A stretch of 64,000 bases of DNA from positions 442,233 to 506,232 of the forward strand of contig OZ026547.1 in the NCBI GenBank assembly GCA_964020155.1, written 5' to 3'. Origin of the DNA: Chondrilla cf. caribensis. Its lineage: Eukaryota; Porifera; Demospongiae; Chondrillida; Chondrillidae. Made by a program: the position numbers and the translations under genes. The notes under the pieces were generated by a model. It was not told where the DNA came from and searched no databases. It saw only the letters and a list, made by a program, of their open reading frames with translations. The number at the start of each line of letters is the position of its first letter. The first letter of the stretch is position 1. This document shows, one piece after another, positions 32,146-42,758 of this stretch.

Positions 32146-33410
32146 ATATGATAATTCTCTATGCATACATGACTTTAGTAGAATGTATCACCCTTAGTAG
32201 AAAATGGCTACCTATACTCAACATGTGATACATCATCGAGTAGTGACACTTCAGTTGCTTGTGACTCAAATTCTTGTACTCGCAATTCCTAGTTTGTTCA
32301 CCAAAAGTTGATGTTTATTACATTTTATCACTCAATAGCTGTATTTCATTGCTATCACGTGTGTTGTACTGTACACACAGTGGGGTACGTTTTGTCATAT
32401 TTGATCTTACGAGTAGATAGAATGTCACGTTGACGTCAAAAGAACTCAAAATTTTGTATCTTATCCTTCTGAAGTGTTTGAACATTTGAAGTTTGACAAA
32501 GAGACACTCACCAGATCTTGGTTCTATCAACTTACATAGACTGTATTATTACAATGTGGTACTATGTGTATAAATATGCTATGCACCACGTGTAGAATAT
32601 GTGTTTGTACTGTACACATGATGCACTGCATCAGTTTGATCATTGTCGCTGATTTTGCGTAGCAAGGATTGTATACAATGAGTAGTAAGATGTGAGAGTT
32701 ATCGGTGGTAGGTAGAGAGTAAAAATGGGTTTAATATTCTTCATCTTAAACAGCACCTACTAGGCATGTTGCACTGCATATACCCCATCTACAATTTCCA
32801 TTTTTCCCACTACCCAGTGTAAGCTCATGTATGATTAATACTGAACATAAAGTATTGTGAGTCACAATAAAATGGCTACCCTGTTGTTGAAATTGCTTAT
32901 CAAGTGTTTATTATACACACTAGACGTAACGTTTCACCAATGATGTGGGTTTTCACTAAAATTAATTATCCTTGTCTTGTAACTTGTCAACTGATATTCC
33001 TTAAGTGTTTCCGTAGTAACATTTTGTCACAGCCCTTATCGTATGACAGATCCTAGTAACATATAATATTATGTACATACGAACACACAGTTTTGTCACA
33101 ATATAGCGTATTATTTTCAAAATAGTGTACGTATAACGTATCATTGTACATACCGAGATGTCTTCACCGTCTAGATATGTGGAAAGTGAACCAGTCTCAC
33201 TCCGAGTTCTTCCCGTCCCACTCTTCTGTTGTGTTACGTGTTTTACGTAGTTCCGTAAATCACACGTACATGTACGCTTAGGATACGCATGCATAATCAA
33301 GAGGGAACATGCACTAGGTGTGTGAGGCATGTATTCATTTATGTGGTCTTCAGCATGGAATTTCTGTGTACGTAAGACCTTCAGTCACCCATGGTGGGCT
33401 ACACTTGATC
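32146..33410 (-). promoter_or_regulatory. 5' flank of N5 with two candidate 5' exons
   Basis: Mostly non-coding module sequence. Minus-strand donors at 32512 (GATCTG/GTGAGTGTC) and 33154 (ATCTCG/GTATGTAC) could end untranslated first exons. The region above 33154 contains TACGTAAAACACGTAAC. About 32740-33110 matches 13760-14060. Confidence 0.35.
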
Positions 33411-34060
33411 GAAGGCTTCCTATTATTATAATTTTATTGTACCTACTGTGGCCATAATTATATTCATTACTGTATCAACAAAATGGCCACTGCTTAGACG
33501 CATACATACTAAACAAATTCATCTGGAACAGTTTCTTTCCTCAATGTGATGGCATCTTTGGTTATCAATAAACATGTCTTTGTGACCTCATGGGTCTCTG
33601 TAGGTAAATCAGAGAACGTAGCGTTTCTTCGACTGTTCCTTCTCGAGTTCTTATCTAAGGTATCGTGGGTTGTCATATGGAAACTTCACTCATTACTTGA
33701 CACTCCCTGTACACACGTTCCACTGGTATCATCAATTGGGTTTGACTCAACTGAAACTCGTCAAACCATTCGTATTTTGAAATTGTATATTGTGTATAGT
33801 GCGATAGAGGCTGTGTATCCATCCTGAATTATTCCATTCAAGTAATAGACACACCACGGTCTCACATACACTATAATACTGTGTCATTCAGCTATTGATG
33901 GATTTATTGAATTCCTACCTATATATCAGGATGCAGATCTCTATTCACTTACTTTTCCTTCTTGATTGCTGACGAGGCATTAATTTTGACCGTATGTTCT
34001 TATTATTCAAACATTTACATAGGTTACATTCATTCACAGGAAGAGAGCAAATACAGCTCA
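33411..34060. other. Spacer, start of a separate duplication
   Basis: About 33790-34300 aligns with about 39460-40230 (GCGATAGAGG, GCTATTGATGGATTTATTGA, ACACCAGACTA). A plus-strand frame here is not conserved in the other copy, so no gene is called. Confidence 0.45.
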
Positions 34061-34155
34061 TCATTTACTACATATCTTGTGAAATGGAGTGTGTTGTGAG
34101 GAATTTTCATCTTCCTCGATCAGTTGCTGATACACGACATTCTTTCCTTGTGTAA
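34061..34155 (-). CDS. Possible terminal exon S1 (fragment)
   Basis: Good acceptor (ACTCTGCCTCAG), then 30 codons to TGA including Val-Tyr-Gln-Gln-Leu-Ile-Glu-Glu-Asp-Glu-Asn-Ser-Ser-Gln. The counterpart in 39837-40135 has Val-Tyr-Gln-Gln-Leu-Ser-Glu-Glu-Asp-Gly-His-Ser-Ser-Gln. Frame conservation between the copies is the only support. Confidence 0.3.
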
Positions 34156-34741
34156 CTGAGGCAGAGTTAGCAACATTATGAAAATATCTGTAATTTGTCA
34201 TTTGATTCGCTCTTCCATGGAAGGTGGATCCATTCTCCTCGCAGCCATAACACCAGACTATAGTGTTGTCTGAATACTACTAGTAGTAGACACAACATGT
34301 CAGATCAACCAAGATGTACCTACCCATAATATTAGTCCTCATTGTCACATGACTGTCATGTGATGTCTTAGCTCCACCCTCACTCTTAGCTGAGGTGGCA
34401 TAGCATTCCACTTAATATCTGGACTTCTTGGTGAGGTCAAACATCAACAAACAATACCCCCCTGTGTGTTTGTAGTCAACCAAATGAGTGTAAGACTCCA
34501 ACTGTACGTAGCTCTGTCCCAAATGATAAGCATTCATATTTATTTATATACCTACATATCATCAAATCATGTGGACCTCTTGTGACTGTCATTTGATGTA
34601 CATTGCTCTTAATGTTATTATACATTAATCTAATTAATGCCAGAATAGGTGAATAATTGGCGAAAGTTGAGCATAATATAATGTATTCACATGTAACTAC
34701 GTTTCTCAGTTGTCATGAACTCATGTGTCATAAGTGATAGC

Positions 34742-34994
34742 CTAGTCCTCATCATCATCTTCATCCTCTACATCTGCCTCATACCCACTATCATCACCAT
34801 CATCATCGTCGTTGTCGTCATCATCATCATCATCATTGTCATCATCACCATCATCATCATCATCATCATCATCATCTGGTGGTGGAGGGTAGCGTTGAAC
34901 AGCCTCACCAGTGATGTTGGTGCTCCTTTTGATAATTTCTTCTCTTCTTTCCTCACTTCCATCGATTTTCACATCCATTCGGTTCTGTTGATGC
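34742..34994 (-). CDS. Terminal exon of a poly-Asp acidic protein (M3)
   Basis: Acceptor CATTATGACAG, one base (phase 2), then 83 codons to TAG. The head is near-identical to M2: Met-Asp-Val-Lys-Ile-Asp-Gly-Ser-Glu-Glu-Arg-Arg-Glu-Glu, then Asn-Ile-Thr-Gly-Glu-Ala-Val-Gln-Arg-Tyr-Pro-Pro-Pro-Pro. The tail is an almost pure Asp run of about 40 residues with Ser-Gly-Tyr-Glu-Ala-Asp near the end. It is about 60 residues shorter than M2, so the acidic tail varies in length while the head is conserved. The upstream exon is unknown. Confidence 0.55.
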
Positions 34995-36194
34995 CTGTCA
35001 TAATGAGAAATTCGAAAAATGACACATGTACATATGTCAGCAGATATGAGAAAAGAGATAATTCTTCAATTCTGTGGGTTTTTCATGTTTTTGGTAACAT
35101 TCGATGATCACAGACATTGATACGTTGATCTGTACATGCAATATTGCCTATTGCTTGCTGAGTGTATGTGAATACCATAAGTACACGTGGTTATGTCATT
35201 TAGTAGTTACTAATTACAGAATGACATGGTGAAAAATGGCACCATTTTAACCTAAGAAAAAAATGTTCTGAAAACCCTGTTTAATGTGTTATATATCTAA
35301 GTTATGATGGGATCTGAGTACAATTCATTAGAATATGCCAGTTCAATGCGTTTAAGGTACATTCTAGGTCCAAAGGATGGATTCTGCCAACTGTTTAAGT
35401 CAAATTCCACATTACTCTACGTCTCATACGTAAATAAGGATGTTTTTGAGTTTAAAGTATGTAAACAAGCTAATACTCTTTACAACACAATATACAGAAT
35501 CCTTATAGATGTTTACACTTCATACATCCTGTGTCACTAACCTTTTGAAGTGTTTATATGAACTTCTGAACGTTCAACGCTGACTCAGAACTATAACCGC
35601 AACAGATTATGGACTTATGTACATAAGTCCGTAATCTTGCATGAGGATCGATGCGGTGTGTTGAGTGGGTGTGTAAATTTGCCCAGGCATGTCCGTCACT
35701 ATGCCAATAGAAGAACGTGAATATAGTTAGTAAACAGTAAATAACACTTTAAAGTAAACATTATTCACATTCACTCCTCCTTTGGAGCCAGGTTGTAGGA
35801 TGCTTGAGACGATACATGCACATCAAATAATATGTACCAAAATGTACATGCTAATCTTCGGCTTGGTTATACACTCGATCTGTACAGCAAACGTACAAAC
35901 ACAACTATGATCCATTAGAATCCTTATTAGTGTACATTAATTCTGTACATTAATTTCTTTCATTATACCTTTGCACTTGCACATAGACACGTGTAATTGT
36001 AGTTGAATGTTTTTTTTGCTTCGATTGCAATATATATCTCATTTCAACATTTCAGCATGTTTGGACGCACCTCATTGTAGTCTGTACCAAGTGAACCGTG
36101 GTTATCGTCATTTGTAAACATGTTGGAGTGTGTGATATTACGTACGTACATGATGTGATAAGGGTCCATTGCTGTGTGAGTTTAAATGAGAAAT
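34995..36194. other. Module segment Z, copy 5, and flank
   Basis: Non-coding; aligns with 9054-9880 and 11500-12416, including CACTCCTCCTTTGGAGCCAGG and GTACAGCAAACGTACAAACAC. No exon. Confidence 0.55.
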
Positions 36195-36354
36195 GAGAAT
36201 TATTGAGGGTAATCACAGCCAATACCTCATTAAAACACAGGATGTTTTGATCTGTAGATCTGCATACAGATCAGATCAGAGAGCTAAAGATCTACGGATC
36301 GAAACGTCCTGTGTTTTATTGAAGTACTGGCTGTGATTACCCTCAATAATTCTC
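36195..36354. mobile_element. Fold-back MITE, copy 2
   Basis: Second copy of the 12417-12579 element with better arm pairing: GAGAATTATTGAGGGTAATC at one end and its complement GATTACCCTCAATAATTCTC at the other. It contains an internal palindrome around GATCTGTAGATC. Confidence 0.75.
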
Positions 36355-36409
36355 GTTTCTAATGTATGCACATGTACGTACATGCTTAGTGACATTGGTG
36401 TGCATCACT

Positions 36410-36680
36410 CCTTGAGAATGTGGCAGTCATGTGACTGTCATGTGACCTCAACTGCGCATTTGAGTAAACCAGCACCATTTGCTATCACATGACTATCATG
36501 TGACTGCCATATGTATATCAATCACAAAATAACAGATTCTTAATTATTGGTCATGTGACTGTCATGTGACCTCAACTGCACATTTCAGTAAAGCAGCACA
36601 ATCTGCTATCACATGACTATCACGTGACTGCCATATGAATATCAATCATAAAATAACAGATTCTTAATTATTATTCATAA
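36410..36680. promoter_or_regulatory. TCATGTGAC-rich tandem duplication, copy 2
   Basis: Paralogue of 12650-12905 with the same two 120-bp direct repeats and about eight TCATGTGAC or TCACGTGAC motifs. It lies immediately 3' of the R2 gene. Confidence 0.35.
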
Positions 36681-36741
36681 TAAAAAGCAAAATGGTTCCC
36701 TAATAATTAATGGTTTAGCTGGGTCACTGTGTCTCATTCAA

Positions 36742-37311
36742 TCAGGAGATTGGTATCCTCATGACCAGTACCTCTAGGATAACTTCCTGACCGTGGAGTT
36801 TTCCAGTGACCATGTGACTGGAATCCTTCAATCCTTCTTCCTCTGTGATGATGGTGGTGATGTTTGGAGGTTTGTGGTCCTCTGTTATGTCAATTTTGAA
36901 TAGGTCATTTGGCATCGGTAGTGGGTCCACTGTGGATGACTTCTTGGTCCCGACCTTGTGTGTGCTTGTGTGCTTATCAGCATTTCTTCCACTTTTACTC
37001 NNNNNNNNNNNNNNNNNNNNNNNNNNNNNNNNNNNNNNNNNNNNNNNNNNNNNNNNNNNNNNNNNNNNNNNNNNNNNNNNNNNNNNNNNNNNNNNNNNNN
37101 NNNNNNNNNNNNNNNNNNNNNNNNNNNNNNNNNNNNNNNNNNNNNNNNNNNNNNNNNNNNNNNNNNNNNNNNNNNNNNNNNNNNNNNNNNNNNNNNNNNN
37201 TCATGGACACCATCAGCGCTCTTTTTGTTACCTGACATGTGGATTTGGTTTAGTTTCATCTTCTTCTCTTGGTACACTCCCTCGTTGCTCATTCTGTGTG
37301 GTCCTGAAAAA
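36742..37311 (-). CDS. Longer QLVTG-family terminal exon interrupted by an assembly gap (R2)
   Basis: The acceptor TACTCCATAG and phase are as in R1. The 5' part encodes Met-Ser-Asn-Glu-Gly-Val-Tyr-Gln-Glu-Lys-Lys-Met-Lys-Leu-Asn. The part after the gap encodes Ser-Lys-Ser-Gly-Arg-Asn-Ala-Asp-Lys-His, then Val-Asp-Pro-Leu-Pro-Met-Pro-Asn and Glu-Glu-Glu-Gly-Leu-Lys-Asp-Ser-Ser-His-Met-Val-Thr-Gly, ending Ile-Pro-Ile-Ser-TGA. Gln-Leu of the motif is His-Met here. In R1 only a few bases separate the two parts, so the gap probably hides an expanded repeat or is a scaffolding artefact. Confidence 0.5.
37001..37200. other. Assembly gap of 200 N
   Basis: Exactly 200 N characters, typical of a placeholder of unknown size. 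Frames drawn across it are meaningless. Confidence 1.
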
Positions 37312-37489
37312 CTATGGAGTACAGTATGTGTGACAGTGTACAGTGTGAATAGGTGATGTTATACAATAATGCTTCCAGTTACTAATAAGTGTGTGAGGAG
37401 CAGGGAGATGTTTATCCACTTGAGAAATTGAGACAGGAGGGATACTCCAGCACATGCACATCAGGAGGAGCCAAACTGACACCTTGTAC

Positions 37490-38010
37490 CCCTAGGACCC
37501 CTATCCCACTAGGGCCCCTACCCCCCTAGGACCCCTACCCCCCTAGGACCCCTACCCCTAGGACCCCTACCCCCCTAGGACCCCTACCCCCCTAGGACCC
37601 CTACCCCCCTAGGACCCCTACACCCCTAGGACCCCTACCACTAGGACCCCTACCCCCCTAGGACCCCTATCCCCCTACCCCCCTAGGCCCCTACTCCCCT
37701 AGGACCCCTACCCCCCTAGCACCCCTACCCCCCTAGGACCCCTACCCCCCTAGGACCCCTACACCCCTAGGACCCCTACCACTAGGACCCCTACCCCCCT
37801 AGGACCCCTATCCCCCTACCCCCCTAGGCCCCTACTCCCCTAGGACCCCTACCCCCCTAGCACCCCTACCCCCCTAGGACCCCTACCTCCCTAGGACCCC
37901 TACCCCCCTAGGCCCCTACCCCCCTAGGACCCCTACCCCCCTAGCACCCCTACCCCCCTAGGCCCCTACCCCCCTAGCACCCCTGCCCCCCTAGGACCCC
38001 TAGCCTCCCT
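37490..38010. repeat. C-rich 17-bp minisatellite
   Basis: About 30 units of CTAGGACCCCTACCCCC and close variants. The C strand has runs of 4-6 C and the other strand complementary G runs, so i-motif or G-quadruplex folding is possible. The homologous positions near 13510 and 8395 have only one or two degenerate units, so the array expanded in this copy. Confidence 0.95.
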
Positions 38011-38656
38011 TCTCAGTGACCCCAGGACCCAACATCATCTACAATTCTATCCCAATAATAATATCATATGTGCTGTATGGTGAATACTACCAGTAACCCA
38101 GATTAAAATGGCTACACTATTTGATAAAATTCACGCAGACTTGCTATCAAGTGTCCATTGGTGTCATCCTAGACTCAAAGTGCCAATGATCTGAGTTTTT
38201 CTAGGACGCCACTCCTTGTGGTATATATGTGTCAACAACTGTACGTGAGATAGATATTTGGGCATTCGGAAGAACACGGGGGTTGCCTCATCACTCAACA
38301 GAGTATATGTACGAACCATAGACACAGTGAAGCTTATTTATCTCATATTTGAGTCCAAAATGGGGTAAACTATGACATTCTTCATACCTTGAACGTCTTC
38401 ACGGTGACAACAATTTACCTTAGATATGACCCGTGGCTCAAAGATTTTTCTGACCACAGGAAGGTTTTCGGAAGTATATACGTAACACAACGTCACATGT
38501 TACGGAACTTACAGTTGGCATAGCTAGCATTTCATTGTTCAAAGTGGCCTAGTGAGTACCTTGAAGGGCACACCAAATCTGTACTTCATATCAGAGGTAC
38601 TTACTATCAGTACTGCTTGATATAGCGTATGTGAGTTTGGGTCTGAGTGAAGTTTG
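38011..38656. other. Non-coding 5' flank of R2
   Basis: Matches 13560-13760 at its start (ATTAAAATGGCTAC), then becomes unique. No gene is seen. Confidence 0.45.
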
Positions 38657-38863
38657 TGCTAACCAGGAGTATGTACTAACCAGGAGTGTGTACCAACCAG
38701 GAGTGTGTACTAACCAGGAGTGTGTACCAACCAGGAATGTGTAGTAACCAGGAGTGTGTACCAACCAGGAGTGTGTACTAACCAGGAGTGTGTACCAACC
38801 AGGAGTGTGTACTAATCAGGAGTGTGTACTAACCAGGAGTGTGTGCTAACCAGGAGTGTGTTC
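38657..38863. repeat. 17-bp minisatellite, about 12 units
   Basis: AGGAGTGTGTACTAACC units with TACCAACC variants, the fourth array of this family. No QLVTG exon is found on its 3' side. Confidence 0.95.
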
Positions 38864-39836
38864 CATTTCCATAATGGCTGTCAAAACAAGCTTTTATCCA
38901 ATGTACAAACCTCTGACCTTTAATTAGTCAATTGTCTCAAGTCAATTAATCAAAGGTGATAGGTAACATGTGGTGGGTACACAATACAAGTACAGGGCTT
39001 CATCCTTCCTGTGGTCCCTATCATGATATTTCAGGTGTGAGAGAGGGACTGTAACCTGAATTTTATACCCATATGTGGACTGTACATGTTCAGTTGGTTC
39101 CTATTCCTAAGATTTACCAGCAAGTAACAATATGCTTCACTGTATCAACAATGAAGATTTCCTACTTATAAATTACTTAACCAACTAAATATATTTACCG
39201 TGTGAATGACTTATTTCTTAAATGGTGTTTCTCCGTGTACTTCAATAGATAGTACATGGGCTATCGTACAAGGAGTATTAAGAAATGTAACCCCTCTCGT
39301 ACCCTTCTCTGTTGAACTGACAGGGTATACAAATCGTATACAAATACCCACACCTGGTCTATTCATCGAATAACACTCCCTGTAGACACATTCCGCTGTG
39401 TACATCTAGTTTAATTCAGTTTGAACTTGTCAAAGGAGCCATTCAAATTGTGAAATTGTAGATTGTGTTCAGTGCGATAGAGGTTGTGTATCAATCCCGA
39501 ATTCTCCCATTCAAGTACACACACCACGTACTCATATACACACTGTAATATAATGTCATTCAGCTATTGATGGATTTATTGAGTTAATACTTACCACAAT
39601 ATTCCTAGTACACCGTCTATTGAACTTACTTGACAAGAATGGATTTTCCTTCAAAACTTGTCGCGCAATAATTACAGTACCGTACTCACCTTATTACTTG
39701 AACAACTGTTCCTGTTTCCATTTCTATTTTATTGGTACTGGAACTGGGATTAATCACATTACATCAGCCAGACCTAGTGTATCGTCAACTATATACCCTG
39801 GTACAACATATCACGCTGGACAGCTCATAGTGTATC
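38864..39836. other. Spacer partly duplicated from 33.4-34.0 kb
   Basis: No supported exon. About 39220-39600 matches 33540-33920 (CAATAGATAGTACATGG is unique; GTGCGATAGAGG is shared). Confidence 0.45.
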
Positions 39837-40135
39837 CTAGCCACATGTATGGCCAATTCTCACATATATGTGTTTCATTGGCTCATTCACAGGAGGATAG
39901 CGAGTACATTGTATTAACTCATGATAGAGGGGGCATGTCAACCTGATATTTCCACCAGACCTAGCTGGGGATGTAAACCAAATTTTGAAGCAATATCCAT
40001 CTCTGTCTTTATATTTCTTGTGAATTGGAATTTGCTGTGAGGAGTGTCCATCTTCCTCACTCAGTTGCTGATATACGTAATGTAACATCCCTTCTTTCAG
40101 GAGCTGGCTTAGTTGTCTTGTGTACTCAATGATTT
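39837..40135 (-). CDS. Possible terminal exon S2
   Basis: Open for about 99 codons to TAG: Glu-Tyr-Thr-Arg-Gln-Leu-Ser-Gln-Leu-Leu-Lys-Glu-Gly, then Tyr-Val-Tyr-Gln-Gln-Leu-Ser-Glu-Glu-Asp, and a His/Lys/Tyr-rich tail. The acceptor AAAATAG is weak. Part of its 3' half (about 39945-39975) recurs on the plus strand at 63225-63265, so that part is an interspersed repeat. The gene is doubtful. Confidence 0.3.
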
Positions 40136-40333
40136 CTATTTTCCCGTCAATCCCTTTATTTACCTACCAGGTTGTGTTCTGTTCACCTCACAGACATAAC
40201 ACCAGACTAGTGTTGTCTGGAATATATTATTCATTATATTATAGTATTCCTATTGTGTACAATATATAAATACCAATATTGATGATATTCCATAATAATT
40301 TGATATACATCTATCACTGTACTTTGTGTATAA

Positions 40334-40336
<3 letters not shown>

Positions 40337-40400
<64 letters not shown>
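40337..40400. repeat. (GT)n microsatellite
   Basis: 32 GT units, 80 bp 3' (minus-strand sense) of the stop codon at 40483. Confidence 0.95.
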
Positions 40401-40401
<1 letters not shown>

Positions 40402-40482
40402 AAGTTTGTGTGTGCACACACGTGTGTTGTTGTGGGTGTGGGTGGGTGTGGGTGTGTCAGCACTGCATGGTGTGACAACACA

Positions 40483-40970
40483 TTATGTCACATCCACATG
40501 GTAGACATCATTATAGTCACTGTCCTCATCCTTGTAGGTGTATCCGTCCATCTGGCTGTAAGATGTCATAACGGTGTACTCCACTGTCTGGTTGGCATGG
40601 TGATGTCGGATCTCCGGGATGGGGGAATTCAAAGTGTCCACGTCGTCATGGAGATCAACTTCAGGATAACGTACAACATTTGCAAGGTCGTCAACAAGAA
40701 AGCCATCTGCCGTGTTGGCCAACCACTGGCGATGTTTCAACCACTTCTTCGTGTTGTGATGGCTCGCATTTTCAAGTTCCTCCATCTCGTGACAATATTG
40801 ACATGATTCTTGCTCGGGAGAGTCCATATCCTTCACCTCCGCTTGGACCCATCCACACACAGACACGCCGGGAACAAATACACCTTCGCATTCGTCTAAC
40901 GACACTGTGGGAGAGCTTCGTCCAGGAACCAGCTCACTGTTCCCTCTTCCATCATCCACACACTCAGTCA
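40483..40970 (-). CDS. Last exon of an unidentified protein with tyrosine-rich C-terminus
   Basis: Acceptor CCATTCTTGCAG (phase 1), then 161 codons to TAA with codon use unlike the surrounding repeats and single-copy sequence. The N-terminal part is acidic. The middle has Cys-Gln-Tyr-Cys-His-Glu-Met-Glu-Glu-Leu-Glu-Asn followed by Trp-Leu-Lys-His-Arg-Gln-Trp-Leu-Ala-Asn. The last 32 residues hold eight tyrosines, including Glu-Tyr-Thr-Val-Met and Ser-Tyr-Ser-Gln-Met, two Tyr-x-x-Met motifs of the kind bound by PI3K SH2 domains. It could be the cytosolic tail of a receptor or a soluble signalling protein. Earlier exons were not identified; they may lie at 41-43 kb. Confidence 0.5.
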
Positions 40971-42676
40971 CTGCAAGAATGGAACACATAATGAATGATT
41001 AGAAGCAATGGTTGTTTGATAAACATAATAAAAATGAACTTTTTTTATTTTGCATTTATTCTGTAATATAACTGTATTATAACTGTATATTATAACTGTA
41101 TTATATTATTGGTACATTCATGAGAACTGTGGAATACTACCTGTAATTGTAAACTGTAATTATGAGTTATTTACGAGTTTTTTCACACACCGACATGACA
41201 ACACGTACATTGTTGTCTCAATTCCACCAAGGAACTCACATGAGGTCTACACCCCCTTGATGTTATGGAACAGGAGAAACACATGAACACACATAATTAT
41301 ATTAATTAATAATATTATTATCATATTATACGTTTTGTATTAATTCTGTAATATATTATATAATTATGTATGCGTTTTTCTATAAGTAATTTTTAGTAAA
41401 AGAGCTGAAATCATTGCAATTATGGAAGATATGTGAAAATGAAAAAAGTAATAGAAAATTGAAGTCATTCTAATAACTACTCAAAATCGCATGTCGCGCG
41501 TATAAAGACAAAATTGCGCGTGCAAAATGGCTACTACGAAGACGCGGCTGTGGAATTTTCACAGGAGATCCGTACGCGGCGAGAGCAACTTTAGTGCTAT
41601 ACAGCTCTAAGTACTCGTGCTTGCAATTTTCGAAGTCTAAATGAAATTCGAGAATTCGAAAAATCTGTAATCAAAGTCGCCGTATCTTTAATCCAAGCGG
41701 CATAGTTCAAAGCCAACGATATAACTCGATACTTCCACTCCATTCTCCCCACACAGAACTCCACACGACTCGTACTGGCATCATAGCAGTTATAATCAGC
41801 CTACATCCTCGCAATCACTCTTACTGGTAGCTGTGTGTCTTCCACAAGAGTTAGTTCCAGATCTCAGTTTCTTTCAGATCTTTCTGGTACTGGTAACCAG
41901 CAACAGTCACACTCCCTAGTAAGTATCCTCTTTGCAGAAACTGCAGTCGATGTGGATGTAAACACGCCTATGCAACGGTTAGAACAACAACCAAATACAC
42001 TTGTTGTCACAGACTACCCACAATGTGGCTTCTGGTTGGTATAGAATATTGCTAGACAGTATGATATCAGGTTGTGCAGCCTTGAACTATGTAAACTGTT
42101 GGCCTCACGGTGCAAGCACTGTACTGCAGTAACCTTATGTGGGCTCAGTTTGTTTAGGTAATCTTGTTATACTCTCTCATGTGTTAGCTGTGAGTCTCCA
42201 CAGGTGTGGGAGATTGTAACTCAGGACAGTATAATTTAATAAGTAACTGATTATAATGATAATCATGAGACAAGAGCCACCCTGTGCTGGACTATGCTAT
42301 GAATATCATTGTCTTTGTTAGCTTAGAGAGGGGTTTATCTCAATCACTCCCCTTAATAAGTAAGGGTATGTTATTATGTGTGGTCTCCTATGCAGGAAGG
42401 AGGAGGGGCAGTCAGGTGAGGGGCGTGTCGTGCAAACATGTATAATCCATAACTAATGAGGTCATTGCACAAGATTGACAGGTTTATCTTTATTGAGCCC
42501 AAACTTACTATTATAATATTATAGGTAGCTGCAAAAACCTACATTAAATAAGCCTTTCTGAGTTTACCTAACACAACATATTAGCTTGGTATACTCAGTC
42601 TGTTATTGCTGGTGGATCTCACTAGCAATGAACATACTGTAATATTATTTAAAAATTATAATATATTTGTACACAC
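40971..42676. other. Mostly non-coding, possible upstream exons unresolved
   Basis: AT-rich at 41030-41460. A plus-strand candidate exon at about 41758-41920 has an acceptor CTCCCCACACAG and a donor CTA/GTAAGTATCC, but no connected gene was found. Confidence 0.35.
41480..41620. promoter_or_regulatory. CpG-bearing promoter-like patch
   Basis: Locally CpG-rich in an AT-rich setting (TCGCGCGTATAAAG, TTGCGCGTGCAAAATGGC, AAGACGCGGCTG), including a TATAAA and a YY1-like AAAATGGC. Orientation is uncertain. Confidence 0.35.
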
Positions 42677-42692
42677 AGGCACACACACACAG

Positions 42693-42752
<60 letters not shown>
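42677..42752. repeat. (AC)n microsatellite
   Basis: About 37 AC units with two AGGC interruptions at the start. Confidence 0.95.

Positions 42753-42758
<6 letters not shown>

Noticed and set aside
33546..33827. 93-codon plus-strand frame
   Set aside because: The paralogous sequence at 39.2-39.5 kb does not keep the frame open.
36845..37356. Frames crossing the N run
   Set aside because: The gap length is a placeholder; reading through it has no meaning.
40279..40806. 175-codon plus-strand frame
   Set aside because: Starts in a (GT)n tract and overlaps antisense the better-supported minus-strand exon 40483-40970.
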